Source of the DNA: Candidatus Gastranaerophilales bacterium
GTDB taxonomy: Bacteria; Cyanobacteriota; Vampirovibrionia; Gastranaerophilales; Gastranaerophilaceae
Length of the DNA: 64,000 nucleotides
Direction: 5' to 3'
Assembly: GCA_944325945.1 (NCBI GenBank)
Contig: CALVBW010000030.1
Location: forward strand, 54,299-118,298
Numbering within the stretch: position 1 is the first letter of the stretch; every line of letters starts with the position of its first letter. Positions 8,737-19,033 of the stretch are shown one piece after another. The position numbers were made by a program, and so were the translations under genes. Under the pieces are notes generated by a model. It searched no databases. It saw only the letters and a program-made list of their open reading frames with translations, and had not been told where the DNA came from.

Positions 8737-9417
8737 ATGGCAATAGCATTACAGGAACTATCAAAAGAAAAAATCCGCGAAATTATTGCAAAACGCGCCG
8801 CAAAAGAATTTCAAAACGGTGATGCAGTAACTTTAGGCATAGGTCTTCCGACTGCAGTTGCCGACTATGTACCGGAAGGAATTAATGTAACTTTTCAATC
8901 AGAAAACGGCCTTTTAGGTGTAGGAAAAAGCCAGAGAGGCGACATTATTGATAAAAGAATTATAAATGCAGGCGGCGGATATGTAGAAGCCAAAAAAGGA
9001 GCAAGTTTTTACGATTCCCAGATGGCATTCACCATGATGCGCGGCGGACATATTGATGCTACTGTTCTCGGAGCTTTGCAGGTTGATGAGGAAGGAAGCC
9101 TGGCAAGCTGGCTTATTCCGGGTAAATTCGTTCCGGGTATGGGCGGGTCTATGGATCTTGTTGTCGGAGCTAAAAAAGTTATTGTTGCAATGGAACATAC
9201 CTCAAAAGGACAGATAAAAATAGTTAAAAAATGTAATTTACCTTTGACTGCATACCGTGAAGTTAATTTGATAATAACTGAACGCTGCGTGTTTAAAGTT
9301 ACACCGGATGGTCTTATTATGACGGATATTAATCCGATGTTTTCCGTTAATGATATTAAAGAGTCAGTTACGGCGGATTTTACCGTAAGCGATAATTTGC
9401 ATTATATGGAAATATAA
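8737..9417 (+). CDS. atoA: 3-oxoacid/acetate CoA-transferase subunit B
   Basis: The beta subunit (226 residues) carries the catalytic glutamate in the family motif SENGLLGVG (about residues 51-59) and the glycine-rich stretches GIGLPTAVADYVPEG and MGGSMDLVVGAKKVIVAMEH. It starts directly after the stop of subunit A, so the two are made from one message in equal amounts, as expected for the heteromeric enzyme. Confidence 0.92.
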   Translation: MAIALQELSKEKIREIIAKRAAKEFQNGDAVTLGIGLPTAVADYVPEGINVTFQSENGLLGVGKSQRGDIIDKRIINAGGGYVEAKKGASFYDSQMAFTMMRGGHIDATVLGALQVDEEGSLASWLIPGKFVPGMGGSMDLVVGAKKVIVAMEHTSKGQIKIVKKCNLPLTAYREVNLIITERCVFKVTPDGLIMTDINPMFSVNDIKESVTADFTVSDNLHYMEI

Positions 9418-9486
9418 TACGGTTAGGGAATATCCTATAGCTGACCGGTTAATAGCAGATTTTTTTTAAAAAATGATAATAATTTT

Positions 9487-12273
9487 ATGAAAAAGTTTAA
9501 ATATTTCATAAAATTATTATTTTTACTATTGTTTTTTACGAGTTTAGAGTCAAAAGCAAATAATATTGATATTGCAAGTTTTAACGAGTTAATAAACTCT
9601 ACTCCGCAAAACGGTGATATTTTTACATTTACAAATGATTTAAATTCAACATCGTCTATAAATAATCATTTTATAGGGCTTGATATAACTTTTGCAGGAA
9701 ATAATCATTACATTAACGGCAACAATACTTTTGGCGGATTTATTGTAAATAGTGATAATATTTTTGATTTAGTTGGCATTCGTAATTGTCAGGGGCAAAT
9801 ATATAATAATTCTAAATTCGCCGGATCAATTTTTAATTTTGGCGGAGAATCGACGATAAATCAATCTTTTTTTGAAAATAATTTTGTAAACTCGGCGGGA
9901 TATAACTTTGCGGTTGCAGGTGCTGTTTACAACCTTAACGGCGGCACTATGAATATAAATTCATCATTATTTACCGGAAATTATGCTTATGGTGCAGGAG
10001 TATACGGCGGGGCTGTCGCCAATGGTTACGAAAACGGTTTGACAGCAAATATGACGATTAATAATGCGGTTTTCAAAGATAATTTTTCAGTCGGAACATC
10101 TTTTGCAGAAGGCGGTGCATTGTATAATAAAGGCAATATAAATATATCAAGTACTCTTTTTCAAAACAATTATGTAAGTACAACTGACGGATTTACATTA
10201 TACGGCGGTGCACTCTATAACATCGGTGATATGACAATTGACAAAAGTATTTTGGATAATAATTACGGAGAAAGCAATGTTACATATTATATGCGTGGCG
10301 GGGCTATATATAATAATTCAAACTTGACAATAATGGATTCAATTATAAATGGTAATCATGCAAGCTCTGGAGTTTTAGCCGATGGCGGTGCAATATTTAA
10401 TGATTCCGACGGAATAACAAATATTTCTAATTCTTCATTGACCGGTAATTATATTGCTTCAGCTTCTCAAACAAATAACGGCGGAGCTGTTTATAATAGT
10501 TCAAATTTAACAATAACAGACTCAAAAGTTGACAATAATTATATTAATACTGAAAATGCCGCTTACGGCGGTGCAATATTTAATGATTCAATGGGAACTG
10601 CCAGAATAGTTAATTCTTCTTTAAGCGGAAATTATATAAATTCATCCGCTCAAACAGGTGATGGCGGTGCTGTTTATAATGCGGGGAACCTTATAATTGA
10701 AAATTCAATATTTAAAAATAACCGTGATAAAACAGGCTCAAATGATATTTATAATACAGGAACTGTTAATTTTAATTCGGATGGTACAACCAGTATTTTA
10801 AGCGGAATTAAGGGAACAGGAACGGTTGCAAAAAATGACAGCGGCTCTCTTAATCTTGGCGGACAAAATGAAGATTTTACCGGCAATTTTGATTTTAACG
10901 GCGGAACAGTTAATTTATTGGCAAATGGCAGTTATTTTAATGCTGTAAGGACAAATTTTGGCAATAATATAAATTTTAATATGCAAAATGACAGAATAAA
11001 TGATGTCAATTTCGGTAATTTAAATTTATCAGGCAAAACAAATATTTTTCCTGATGTAGATTTGAATAATAGAACAATGGACAGAATTAACGCTGAAAGT
11101 ATTTCAGGCAGCGGATTATTGTTTGTACCTCATCTTGCCATTGAAGGAGCGCCCGATGCGGAATATATTTCAATTCCGTTTGCAAATTCTGTTTTAAAAG
11201 ACTATGTTCAGTATAATCCATCTACTATAAATACTCCCATATATAATTATAATGTAAGTTATAATTTATCGGATGGAAATTTTGATTTTACGCGTAGCGG
11301 ATTTGAACCCTCAATATTCACTCCTGCTGTTGCAGCACAATTAGCAGGGTATTTAACTCAAATTGATACATACAAAAACGTTTTTTCAAATCTTGATATG
11401 GTGATGATATCGCCGCCTAATACATATAGCAGTTTAAAATTTTATAATAAAAATGCATATACAGGATCTCAGGTTCCATACTCTCCATTTTTAATGCCTG
11501 AACAGCGAAATGGTATTTGGATAAAACCTTATACTACTTTTGAAAATGTTTCTTTGAAAAACGGGCCCAAAGTATCCAATGTAAGTTACGGGACTATTTT
11601 AGGTGTAGAAAGCGGTTTACAAAAATTAAAAAAAGAATGGTATAATATAACAGGCGGATATGTGTCATATAATGGTTCCCACCAGGCTTTTCAGGGCAAT
11701 AGTATATATAATAACGGAGGACTTTTAGGTGCATATACTGTATTTTACAGAGGTAAAATGTTTTCTGCATGGACAGCGAATGTGGGAGCAAATTCTTCTG
11801 AAGCCTCAACTATGTTTGGCAATGATAATTTTGTAATGTTAAATACAGGAATTGCCCAAAAGACCGGTTATAACTTTGAAACTTTTAAAAGAAGATTTAT
11901 AATTCAACCCAGCATTTTAACGTCATATACGTTTGTAAATACTTTTGATTATACAACATCAGCAAATGTCGCAATGAATTCAGATCCTCTTCATGCGCTT
12001 CATATAGAACCTCAGATAAAATTAATAGGTAATTTTAAAAATTATTTACAACCATATTTGACTGTTTCTATGGTTTGGAATTTAATAGATCAGGCAAGAT
12101 TTAAGGCAGATGATGTTTATTTACCGTATTTGTCTGTTAAGCCGTTTGTACAATATGGTGCAGGTGTCCAAAAACGCTGGGGAGACAGGGTTACCGGATT
12201 TTTAGAAGCGATGATAAGAAACGGCGGACGTAATGGTATTGCGTTACAGTTTGGTTTTAGGATAAGCATTTAA
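9487..12273 (+). CDS. Pmp-like autotransporter with GGA(I/V/L) beta-helix repeats
   Basis: This 928-residue protein has a signal peptide (KYFIKLLFLLLFFTSLESKA), then a passenger (about residues 25-450) with repeated tetrapeptides GGA(I/V/L) (GGAVYN, GGALYN, GGAIYN, GGAIFN) and FxxN (FENN, FTGN, FKDN, FQNN, FKNN). This pairing is the pattern of chlamydial polymorphic membrane proteins and pectate-lyase-like beta-helices. The last 280 or so residues form an autotransporter beta-barrel ending in the aromatic strand LQFGFRISI. It should be displayed on the cell surface, probably as an adhesin. The GATAAT box six bases before the ATG suggests a leaderless message. Confidence 0.88.
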   Translation: MKKFKYFIKLLFLLLFFTSLESKANNIDIASFNELINSTPQNGDIFTFTNDLNSTSSINNHFIGLDITFAGNNHYINGNNTFGGFIVNSDNIFDLVGIRNCQGQIYNNSKFAGSIFNFGGESTINQSFFENNFVNSAGYNFAVAGAVYNLNGGTMNINSSLFTGNYAYGAGVYGGAVANGYENGLTANMTINNAVFKDNFSVGTSFAEGGALYNKGNINISSTLFQNNYVSTTDGFTLYGGALYNIGDMTIDKSILDNNYGESNVTYYMRGGAIYNNSNLTIMDSIINGNHASSGVLADGGAIFNDSDGITNISNSSLTGNYIASASQTNNGGAVYNSSNLTITDSKVDNNYINTENAAYGGAIFNDSMGTARIVNSSLSGNYINSSAQTGDGGAVYNAGNLIIENSIFKNNRDKTGSNDIYNTGTVNFNSDGTTSILSGIKGTGTVAKNDSGSLNLGGQNEDFTGNFDFNGGTVNLLANGSYFNAVRTNFGNNINFNMQNDRINDVNFGNLNLSGKTNIFPDVDLNNRTMDRINAESISGSGLLFVPHLAIEGAPDAEYISIPFANSVLKDYVQYNPSTINTPIYNYNVSYNLSDGNFDFTRSGFEPSIFTPAVAAQLAGYLTQIDTYKNVFSNLDMVMISPPNTYSSLKFYNKNAYTGSQVPYSPFLMPEQRNGIWIKPYTTFENVSLKNGPKVSNVSYGTILGVESGLQKLKKEWYNITGGYVSYNGSHQAFQGNSIYNNGGLLGAYTVFYRGKMFSAWTANVGANSSEASTMFGNDNFVMLNTGIAQKTGYNFETFKRRFIIQPSILTSYTFVNTFDYTTSANVAMNSDPLHALHIEPQIKLIGNFKNYLQPYLTVSMVWNLIDQARFKADDVYLPYLSVKPFVQYGAGVQKRWGDRVTGFLEAMIRNGGRNGIALQFGFRISI

Positions 12274-12331
12274 CTTATATTTTGTTGTAAAAAATTTTAT
12301 TCCTGATAAAATTAATTTACGGGGTATCATT

Positions 12332-15220
12332 ATGTTTTATGCTGATTTACATATACATTCAAAATATTCAAGAGCCACAAGCAAAGACTGCGACCTTGAA
12401 CACCTGGCTCTCTGGGCGCAGAAAAAAGGTTTGAGTGTAATTTCAACGGGCGATTTTACGCATCCTGCGTGGTTTAAAGAAATTAATGAAAAATTAATTC
12501 CTGACGGATGCGGCGCTTACAGGTTAAAGCCTGAAATTGAAAAACAAATTTTTAAAAATTCGGAACCCGTAAGATTTATTCTGTCAGTTGAAATTTCAAC
12601 CATATATAAAAAAGGTGATAAAACCCGCAAAGTTCACCACGTTGTATTCACACCGGATATTGAAACTGCGCAGAATTTTAGACAGAAACTGGACGCCATA
12701 GGCAACATTAATTCCGACGGACGTCCGATTTTGGGATTGGATTCCCGAAGTCTGCTGGAGATAGTTCTTGAATCAGGCGAAAATTCTTATATAATTCCGG
12801 CACATATATGGACCCCGTGGTTTTCAGTTTTAGGGTCAAAATCGGGTTTTGATTCTATTGAAGAATGTTATGAAGATTTATCCGATCATATTTTTGCCGT
12901 TGAAACAGGACTTTCTTCCGATCCTGAAATGAATTGGAAAGTGTCAAAACTTGATAAATTCCGTCTTGTTTCAAATTCCGACGCGCATTCGCCCTCAAAA
13001 CTTGCTCGTGAAGCAACTGTTTTCGACACAAATCCGGATTATTTTTCTATTATGAATGCCCTCAAAACAGGTACCGGCTATGTCGGAACAGTTGAATTTT
13101 TCCCGGAAGAAGGCAAATACCACGAGGACGGACACAGAAAATGTAATATCTGTCTTACACCCGACGAAACCAAAAAGTGTAACGGGATTTGTCCTGTGTG
13201 CGGAAAGCCTTTGACCATCGGGGTTTTAAACAGAGTAAATGAACTTGCTGACAGAGCCTTTGACAGTGATTTTATACCTGAAACAGGCGGAAAAGTTTAT
13301 AGTCTCGTCCCTTTGCCGGAAATTATTTCCGAGATTATGCAGGTCGGACCGTCAAGCAAATCCGTTGTTAATGAATACGAAAGATTAATTCATAAATTCG
13401 GGTCTGAGCTTTCAATTTTGAAAAATGTTCCCGTTGATGAGCTTTCAAAAGATTTTCCCATGCTCGGCGAGGCAATTTCAAGGCTTCGTGCTGGAAAAGT
13501 CATAAAACATGCAGGCTATGACGGCGAATATGGTGTTATCAGACTTTTTGACGACAGCGAAATCGTAAAAAAAAATTGTATAAATCTCAAACTTGATATT
13601 GATATTCCGCAAACAGATGTAAAAGAGCCTGAAAAAACCATAATTCAGGAAAAAATTTCAGTTCAAAACACGGTTGAAGAAAAAATTCCTCATCAAAATT
13701 CTTCGGGTTTGGATGAATATCAAAAAGCCGCTGTCGAAAGTAATTCTCATCAATTGTTAATAACAGCAGGCCCGGGTTCCGGTAAAACAACCGTACTCAC
13801 CCGTCGTATCGCATATTTAATTAATCTGAATAAAGTTTCTGCTGAGAATTGCCTTGCCATAACATTTACACGGCGCGCAGCTCAGGAAATGCGCGACAGG
13901 TTGAAAATTCTTCTGACGGAAAAATCTTCCTCCGTTAATATTCATACATTTCACTCTTTGTGTTTGTCAATTTTAAAAGAAAATTATGAAAAAGCCGGAT
14001 TGGACAAAAATTTTGGAGTTATAAGCGAGCAGGAAAAGGCTTTGTATGATGTAGTCCCTGAAAATTTGATTGAATTTGACGATTTAATAACTTTTACTGT
14101 CAAACTGTTTGAGAATTATCCAGAAATCAGAGAATTTTATCAGGAAAAATTCAAAATGGTTTTTGTTGATGAATATCAGGATATTGACGAAAACCAGTAT
14201 AAATTAATTAAATTACTTGTGCCTGAAAACGGAAATATTTGTGTTATAGGCGATTCCAATCAGGCGATTTACGGGTTTAGAGGCGGCAGCGCAAAATTCT
14301 TTGATAATTTTAAAAATGACTACAAAGATGTTGAAATTGTTCATCTTAAAAATAATTACCGTTCAAATGAGGGTATTGTAAACGCTTCAAATCAGATTAT
14401 CAGTTCTTATGATATTATTTCACGCTATGACAGACCGCAGGAAAAAATTACAATCCATACGGCGCCGACAGACAGGGCAGAGGCGGAATTTATCGTAAGC
14501 AGTATTGAAAATTTAATCGGCGGTCACAGTTTCTTTTCAATAGATTCATCAAGGTCATCAGGTGATAAGGATGATTTGTCGTTTTCGGATTTTGCGATTT
14601 TATACAGAACTTCATCACAGCTAAAGCCGATATTGGAAGCCCTTGAAAGATCCGGCATGCCGTTTGTAAAGCTTTCGGATGATATGCTTTGTGATAAAAA
14701 ATCCGTCAGAGATTTGTTAAAAGGGTTAAAAGATGATATTCCAGTTGCTGAGCAATTGGAAGGCACATCAGGTGAAATTGAAGATTATATTTTGAATTAT
14801 TTGAAAAATATTGCCTTGAATTGCAACTCTAAAGCGGAATTTATTCACGAGGTATCGTTGCTGAGGGAATCCGACACCCTTGACAGCCGTGCGGACAGAA
14901 TTTCTTTAATGACGCTGCATGCTTCAAAGGGTTTGGAATTCAAATGTGTGTTTATCGCGGGGCTTGAAAACGGGATTATTCCGTTATATAAAGCGCAGAC
15001 ACAAGATGAAATCGAAGAAGAAAGGCGTTTGCTTTATGTGGGTATGACAAGGGCAAAAGACAGATTGTTCTTGAGCCGTGCCATAAAAAGACTGCAATAC
15101 GGTACATTCAAAAACCTTCCTGTATCTCCGTTTTTGGCAAAAATTGAGGAAGATTTGCTTAATTTTTCAAAGTTTGAACAAAAGGAAAAAGATAATTCCA
15201 AACAATTGAGTTTGTTTTAA
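12332..15220 (+). CDS. PHP phosphoesterase-UvrD/PcrA helicase fusion
   Basis: The 962-residue protein starts with a PHP metal-dependent phosphoesterase domain (about 1-250: DLHIHSKYS, GDFTHP, PAHIWTPW, SNSDAHSPSK). A four-cysteine zinc site follows (CNIC...CPVC, about 270-295), then a linker, then superfamily 1A helicase from about residue 465 with Walker A AGPGSGKTT, the Q-motif region LDEYQKAAVE, DEYQDID, LHASKGLEF and VGMTRAKDRL. The last residues are QLSLF, a match to the beta-clamp-binding pentapeptide. It probably couples 3'-5' unwinding to nucleolytic processing during repair. Known as a family architecture but poorly studied. Confidence 0.9.
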   Translation: MFYADLHIHSKYSRATSKDCDLEHLALWAQKKGLSVISTGDFTHPAWFKEINEKLIPDGCGAYRLKPEIEKQIFKNSEPVRFILSVEISTIYKKGDKTRKVHHVVFTPDIETAQNFRQKLDAIGNINSDGRPILGLDSRSLLEIVLESGENSYIIPAHIWTPWFSVLGSKSGFDSIEECYEDLSDHIFAVETGLSSDPEMNWKVSKLDKFRLVSNSDAHSPSKLAREATVFDTNPDYFSIMNALKTGTGYVGTVEFFPEEGKYHEDGHRKCNICLTPDETKKCNGICPVCGKPLTIGVLNRVNELADRAFDSDFIPETGGKVYSLVPLPEIISEIMQVGPSSKSVVNEYERLIHKFGSELSILKNVPVDELSKDFPMLGEAISRLRAGKVIKHAGYDGEYGVIRLFDDSEIVKKNCINLKLDIDIPQTDVKEPEKTIIQEKISVQNTVEEKIPHQNSSGLDEYQKAAVESNSHQLLITAGPGSGKTTVLTRRIAYLINLNKVSAENCLAITFTRRAAQEMRDRLKILLTEKSSSVNIHTFHSLCLSILKENYEKAGLDKNFGVISEQEKALYDVVPENLIEFDDLITFTVKLFENYPEIREFYQEKFKMVFVDEYQDIDENQYKLIKLLVPENGNICVIGDSNQAIYGFRGGSAKFFDNFKNDYKDVEIVHLKNNYRSNEGIVNASNQIISSYDIISRYDRPQEKITIHTAPTDRAEAEFIVSSIENLIGGHSFFSIDSSRSSGDKDDLSFSDFAILYRTSSQLKPILEALERSGMPFVKLSDDMLCDKKSVRDLLKGLKDDIPVAEQLEGTSGEIEDYILNYLKNIALNCNSKAEFIHEVSLLRESDTLDSRADRISLMTLHASKGLEFKCVFIAGLENGIIPLYKAQTQDEIEEERRLLYVGMTRAKDRLFLSRAIKRLQYGTFKNLPVSPFLAKIEEDLLNFSKFEQKEKDNSKQLSLF

Positions 15221-15261
15221 AATCAAAAAATTGTTGGAATGGAAACTCCAACCTATAAACT

Positions 15262-15284
15262 AAAAAAGAGCCCTTTCGGCTCTT
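15262..15284 (-). terminator. Rho-independent terminator of tRNA-Ala
   Basis: AAGAGCC (15266-15272) pairs with GGCTCTT (15278-15284). Read on the minus strand the hairpin has a GAAAG loop and is followed by a run of T, eleven bases beyond the tRNA 3' end. Confidence 0.75.
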
Positions 15285-15295
15285 GTTGTAAAATC

Positions 15296-15368
15296 TGGAG
15301 CGTAGGGGATTCGAACCCCTGACCCCGACACTGCCAGTGTCGTGCGCTACCAACTGCGCTAACGCCCC
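15296..15368 (-). tRNA. tRNA-Ala (GGC anticodon)
   Basis: The complement folds as a 73-base cloverleaf. The acceptor stem is GGGGCGU/ACGCUCC with a G3-U70 pair, the main alanine identity element. The D arm is GCGC/GCGC, and the anticodon stem CGACA/TGTCG closes loop CTGGCAG, giving anticodon GGC (codon GCC). The T arm is GGGGTTCGAATCCCC. The discriminator is A and CCA is not encoded. Confidence 0.96.
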
Positions 15369-15564
15369 GCTATGTTTCAATATAACATAAATTATCTTTT
15401 TTGAAAATATTTTTTGATTCGTTTTTATGTTTTTTAGTAAATTTCTAATATAATGCATATTGTTAAGTTTTGTAAAATAAAAAGAGAAAAAAACTGTCTT
15501 TTTGTTAAAGAAAATTAAAAATATTCCGATAAGTATCATGTGAGTAAATAAAAGGAGTCATGTG

Positions 15565-15951
15565 ATGGCAATCGAATTTAACGGAAAAGGAAAGGTAAAC
15601 AATTTAAGAATCGGCAAGGAAATGCCGAACTCCAAAGATGTTCAGAAGGAAGAAAAGGTAACGAAACAGGTAGTAGACAACAAATTTGTAAAAGATTTGG
15701 GCGAAGATTTGCTTACCCAAAATGCAGCAAGTGCTTACGGAATCAATTTTACAAAACCTGCAGGCACAAAAATCGACAAAGATTTCTGGGGTGATGCATT
15801 AAAAGGCTTAAACCTCAAAGATACAGCAATTTCTGCTGCAACAACAGACGGCATTGCAGAATTGGATAATAATTTTGCAATAATTGACATGGAAAGAAAA
15901 ATGGCTTCATCCCCATTTATTCAAGCTCTCAATAAAGAATTCGGAATTTAG
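15565..15951 (+). CDS. Hypothetical protein, about 128 aa
   Basis: AAAGGAGT lies six bases before the ATG at 15565; a GTG three bases earlier is the longer alternative. The protein is soluble and polar, with a disordered lysine-rich N-terminus and a C-terminal half that reads as helical (AELDNNFAIIDMERKMASSP). I do not recognise it. It is monocistronic between the tRNA and a bidirectional terminator, and its strong ribosome site suggests good expression. Confidence 0.7.
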   Translation: MAIEFNGKGKVNNLRIGKEMPNSKDVQKEEKVTKQVVDNKFVKDLGEDLLTQNAASAYGINFTKPAGTKIDKDFWGDALKGLNLKDTAISAATTDGIAELDNNFAIIDMERKMASSPFIQALNKEFGI

Positions 15952-15985
15952 ACTTATAAAATCACATTTACTCACACACAAATTT

Positions 15986-16012
15986 AAAGGCTGACAAATG
16001 TCAGCCTTTTTT
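15986..16012. terminator. Bidirectional terminator between hypothetical gene and rpoD
   Basis: Perfect 11-base arms (AAAGGCTGACA and its complement) enclose a two-base centre, with T residues on the plus side and A residues on the minus side. It closes both the hypothetical gene and the convergent dnaG-rpoD operon. Confidence 0.85.
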
Positions 16013-16013
16013 A

Positions 16014-17117
16014 TTATGATTCTACATATTCTCTCAAGCGTTTGGATCTGTTCGGGTGGCGGAGTTTTCTCAGAGCTTTAGCTTCAATCTGTCTGATACG
16101 CTCACGTGTTACACCGAACAATTGTCCTACTTCTTCAAGAGTTCTTTGACGTCCGTCATCCATGCCGAAACGCAATCTCAAAACATCACGTTCCCTGGGT
16201 GATAATGTGCATAAAACCTCTGCCAGATCTTCTCTCAAAAGTTCGGATGCAACAGTTTTAATCGGAGCGTCAGCTTCTTTATCTTCAATAAAATCGCCCA
16301 GACGGGAATCTTCTTCTTTACCAATAGGAGTTTCCAGAGATAAAGGTTCCTGAGCGATTTTAATAATTTCACGAAGTTTCGGGATAGAAACATTCATTTC
16401 AATTGCGAGTTCATCTTCGGTCGGTTTTCTTGAAAGTTCCTGAGCCAAGCGGCGGGTAACTTTTTTCAACTTGTTAATGGTTTCTACCATATGAACAGGA
16501 ATACGAATTGTTCTTGCCTGATCGGCAATAGCACGTGTAATTGCCTGTCTTATCCACCATGTTGCATATGTTGAAAATTTAAAACCGCGTTCGTGGTCAA
16601 ATTTTTCAGCCGCACGAATCAAACCGAGATTGCCTTCTTGAATAAGGTCTAAAAATAACATTCCGCGACCTACATATTTTTTCGCAATACTAACTACCAG
16701 ACGCAAGTTTGCCTGAACAAGTTTTCTTTTTGCAATAGCGCCGGGTGTACCGCCTTGAAGAATTTTTCTTGCAAGTTCAATTTCTTCTTTTGCAGATAAT
16801 AATTTAATTCTGCCGATTTCTCTTAAATATAATCTTACCGGATCATCAACCGCAATACCTTTCGGTAAATCAAAATCGGCTTCTTCCTGTTCTTCATCAG
16901 AACCTGACATCATATAAATGTCATCCATATTCATTTTGTTACCGATTTTTGAAGTAACAATATCTTCAATATTATCAGTACTAATGTCCATATTCATATA
17001 GTTTACGCTATCATTTTCGGACTCTAAAACAGCATCCTCGTCTAAATCATGTAAATCTAATGTTTCATCTTCCATAACACTTACAACTGAGGAATTGGGT
17101 TGTCTTTTTTTACTCAT
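16014..17117 (-). CDS. rpoD: Primary RNA polymerase sigma factor (sigma-70/SigA)
   Basis: The 367-residue protein has an acidic N-terminus, region 1.2 ([21 protein letters not shown]), region 2 ([33 protein letters not shown]), region 3 ([13 protein letters not shown]) and region 4 ([27 protein letters not shown]). The short region 1.1 and total length match cyanobacterial and Firmicute primary sigma factors rather than the long proteobacterial form. Its ATG overlaps the dnaG stop by eight bases, so it is coupled to primase. Confidence 0.95.
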   Translation of the reverse strand: MSKKRQPNSSVVSVMEDETLDLHDLDEDAVLESENDSVNYMNMDISTDNIEDIVTSKIGNKMNMDDIYMMSGSDEEQEEADFDLPKGIAVDDPVRLYLREIGRIKLLSAKEEIELARKILQGGTPGAIAKRKLVQANLRLVVSIAKKYVGRGMLFLDLIQEGNLGLIRAAEKFDHERGFKFSTYATWWIRQAITRAIADQARTIRIPVHMVETINKLKKVTRRLAQELSRKPTEDELAIEMNVSIPKLREIIKIAQEPLSLETPIGKEEDSRLGDFIEDKEADAPIKTVASELLREDLAEVLCTLSPRERDVLRLRFGMDDGRQRTLEEVGQLFGVTRERIRQIEAKALRKLRHPNRSKRLREYVES

Positions 17118-18987
17118 TAATTTTTCTCCGATTATTAATTTTATCTCTTAATTGCATTTGAATTTTTAGGGCTTCTGTATCGTCGTCATTTACATTTTTA
17201 TATAAATTACGAATTTGTTCTTTTTCTTTTTCCCGCTGACATTGATTTATTTTATTAATATTTTCTTTAATTATATTTTCAAAGTCTTTAGGAGATAGAT
17301 TTTTATAACTTTCGGAAATACCTATCAAATCGGTTACAATTTCCTGTAACTCAGGTTTTTGAATGAATTCCGTATATAAATGTTCAATTAATTCCTTTAC
17401 ATTATTTACGGTACATGTTAATTTGTCAATTGTAGATTTTACAATTATTAACGTTTCATTTTCAAATGCCGTATCGCCAATTATAGTCTTGATTATATCA
17501 AAACTTAACGGGCTTTCGGGTACTAGAAAAACACTCAATAAATTTTTTTGCGCTTTTTCCATTATTGAAACATTTTTTGTTACATTCTTAACAAAACTTT
17601 CAGGAGATACCTTCACTGTCGAATAAGAATTAACTTCACGCGCCAGAACTTTACCGTCCAAATCAAGCGCCTGGGCGACCATTTCAATATATTCCGCTCT
17701 TACAATTTTATTACCGATTTCCTGCAAAACAGGAATAATTGTTTTCACAAAACGTGCCTTTTCTACAGGCGTTTTGTATTTCTCTTTGTCTTTTAATATA
17801 TGATTCAACTGAAAATCAATCAAAAGCGGAGCATGCTCCATATATTGTCTATAACTTTCGGCACCCACAGAACGTATAAATTCATCGGGGTCTTTACCTT
17901 CCGGCGGTGAAATTACGCGGATTTCACAGGCATATTTATCGTCAGAGGTTGATATATAACTTTCATCAAAAAGTTTTATATTACCTATTCCTTCAAATAC
18001 TTCTTTAATAATTTCCGCGCCTCTGTCAGTAGCTTTTTGACCGGCTGAATCAGTATCAAAAGAAAGATAAATTTTTCTTGATTTTGTATAGCGTGAAAGA
18101 AGTTTAACATGCTCCTGAGTCAAAGCTGTTCCGCAGGCTGCAACACAATTTTCAATGCCATGTGCCTGAGCTGATATTACATCAAAATACCCTTCCATCA
18201 AAACAACGCTGTCTTGCTCTTTTATCGCCTCTTTTGCCGTATATAATCCGTATAAAAGCTTGCTTTTATTATAAATAAGCGAATCAGATGAATTCAAATA
18301 CTTAGGTGACTGTCCTTCCTCAATCGCACGCGCACCAAAAGCCACAAAATCCCCGAATTCATTTTGGATAGGAATTATAACCCTGTTTCTGAATCTGTCA
18401 ATAAAACGGCTTTCTTTACCCGGAATTATAAGATTTGCTTTTTCCAAAATTTCATCAGAAAAATCTTTTTTCAATTCATCATATAACGCCGTATAGCTTT
18501 TTGGAGCAAGCCCCAAGTGAAATTTTTTGATAATATCTTTTGAAATTCCGCGTTTTGTAAGATATTTCAAAACATTTTCAGTTGCCGCGTCAGAATTTTT
18601 TAGTAAACGGTCTGAATAAAATTCAACCGCACGCTCACAGGCGTTCATCATTTGCTGCTTGATATCTTTTGAAGCTTCACCATGCCGGAGACTTTTAGGC
18701 ATTTCAAGCCCGAATTCCTGTGCCAGCTCTTTTATCAAATCCATAAATTCAATATTTTTTGTCTTCATAATAAAAGATAAAGCGTCACCGCCTGCGCCGC
18801 ATCCAAAACATTTATAAATCCCAAGCTGCGGATTTACTGAAAATGAAGGCGTTTTTTCTTTATGAAAAGGACATAGCCCCCAGTAATGGTTGCCGGATTT
18901 TTTAAGAACTACCTGTTCTGACACAACATCAACAATATCCAGCCTGTCTTTTATTTGTGATATTAATTCTTCCAGAGTATCTGCCAT
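17110..18987 (-). CDS. dnaG: DNA primase
   Basis: The 625-residue protein has the CHC2 zinc domain ([11 protein letters not shown]...YKCFGCG, about residues 40-66), the RNA polymerase domain with [16 protein letters not shown], the TOPRIM motif [13 protein letters not shown] with [10 protein letters not shown], and a C-terminal helicase-binding region. It makes RNA primers at the replication fork. It leads a dnaG-rpoD pair, the core of the classic macromolecular synthesis operon, without rpsU. The start has no Shine-Dalgarno site; TAAAAT ends six bases before the ATG. Confidence 0.96.
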   Translation of the reverse strand: MADTLEELISQIKDRLDIVDVVSEQVVLKKSGNHYWGLCPFHKEKTPSFSVNPQLGIYKCFGCGAGGDALSFIMKTKNIEFMDLIKELAQEFGLEMPKSLRHGEASKDIKQQMMNACERAVEFYSDRLLKNSDAATENVLKYLTKRGISKDIIKKFHLGLAPKSYTALYDELKKDFSDEILEKANLIIPGKESRFIDRFRNRVIIPIQNEFGDFVAFGARAIEEGQSPKYLNSSDSLIYNKSKLLYGLYTAKEAIKEQDSVVLMEGYFDVISAQAHGIENCVAACGTALTQEHVKLLSRYTKSRKIYLSFDTDSAGQKATDRGAEIIKEVFEGIGNIKLFDESYISTSDDKYACEIRVISPPEGKDPDEFIRSVGAESYRQYMEHAPLLIDFQLNHILKDKEKYKTPVEKARFVKTIIPVLQEIGNKIVRAEYIEMVAQALDLDGKVLAREVNSYSTVKVSPESFVKNVTKNVSIMEKAQKNLLSVFLVPESPLSFDIIKTIIGDTAFENETLIIVKSTIDKLTCTVNNVKELIEHLYTEFIQKPELQEIVTDLIGISESYKNLSPKDFENIIKENINKINQCQREKEKEQIRNLYKNVNDDDTEALKIQMQLRDKINNRRKINE

Positions 18988-19033
18988 AACTACATTTTAT
19001 CATTAATATTTTTTTAAGCAAAATTATACCCGG

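Noticed and set aside
9419..9470. Terminator after the CoA-transferase operon
   Set aside because: CGGT/ACCG and TAGG/CCTA can pair, but the stem has a six-base bulge and the T run is far downstream, so support is too weak.
15159..15539. Minus-strand open frame of 126 codons across the tRNA
   Set aside because: It translates the tRNA-Ala (reading ALAQLVAHDTGSVGVRGSNP, a familiar false product of tRNA genes) and has no ribosome site.
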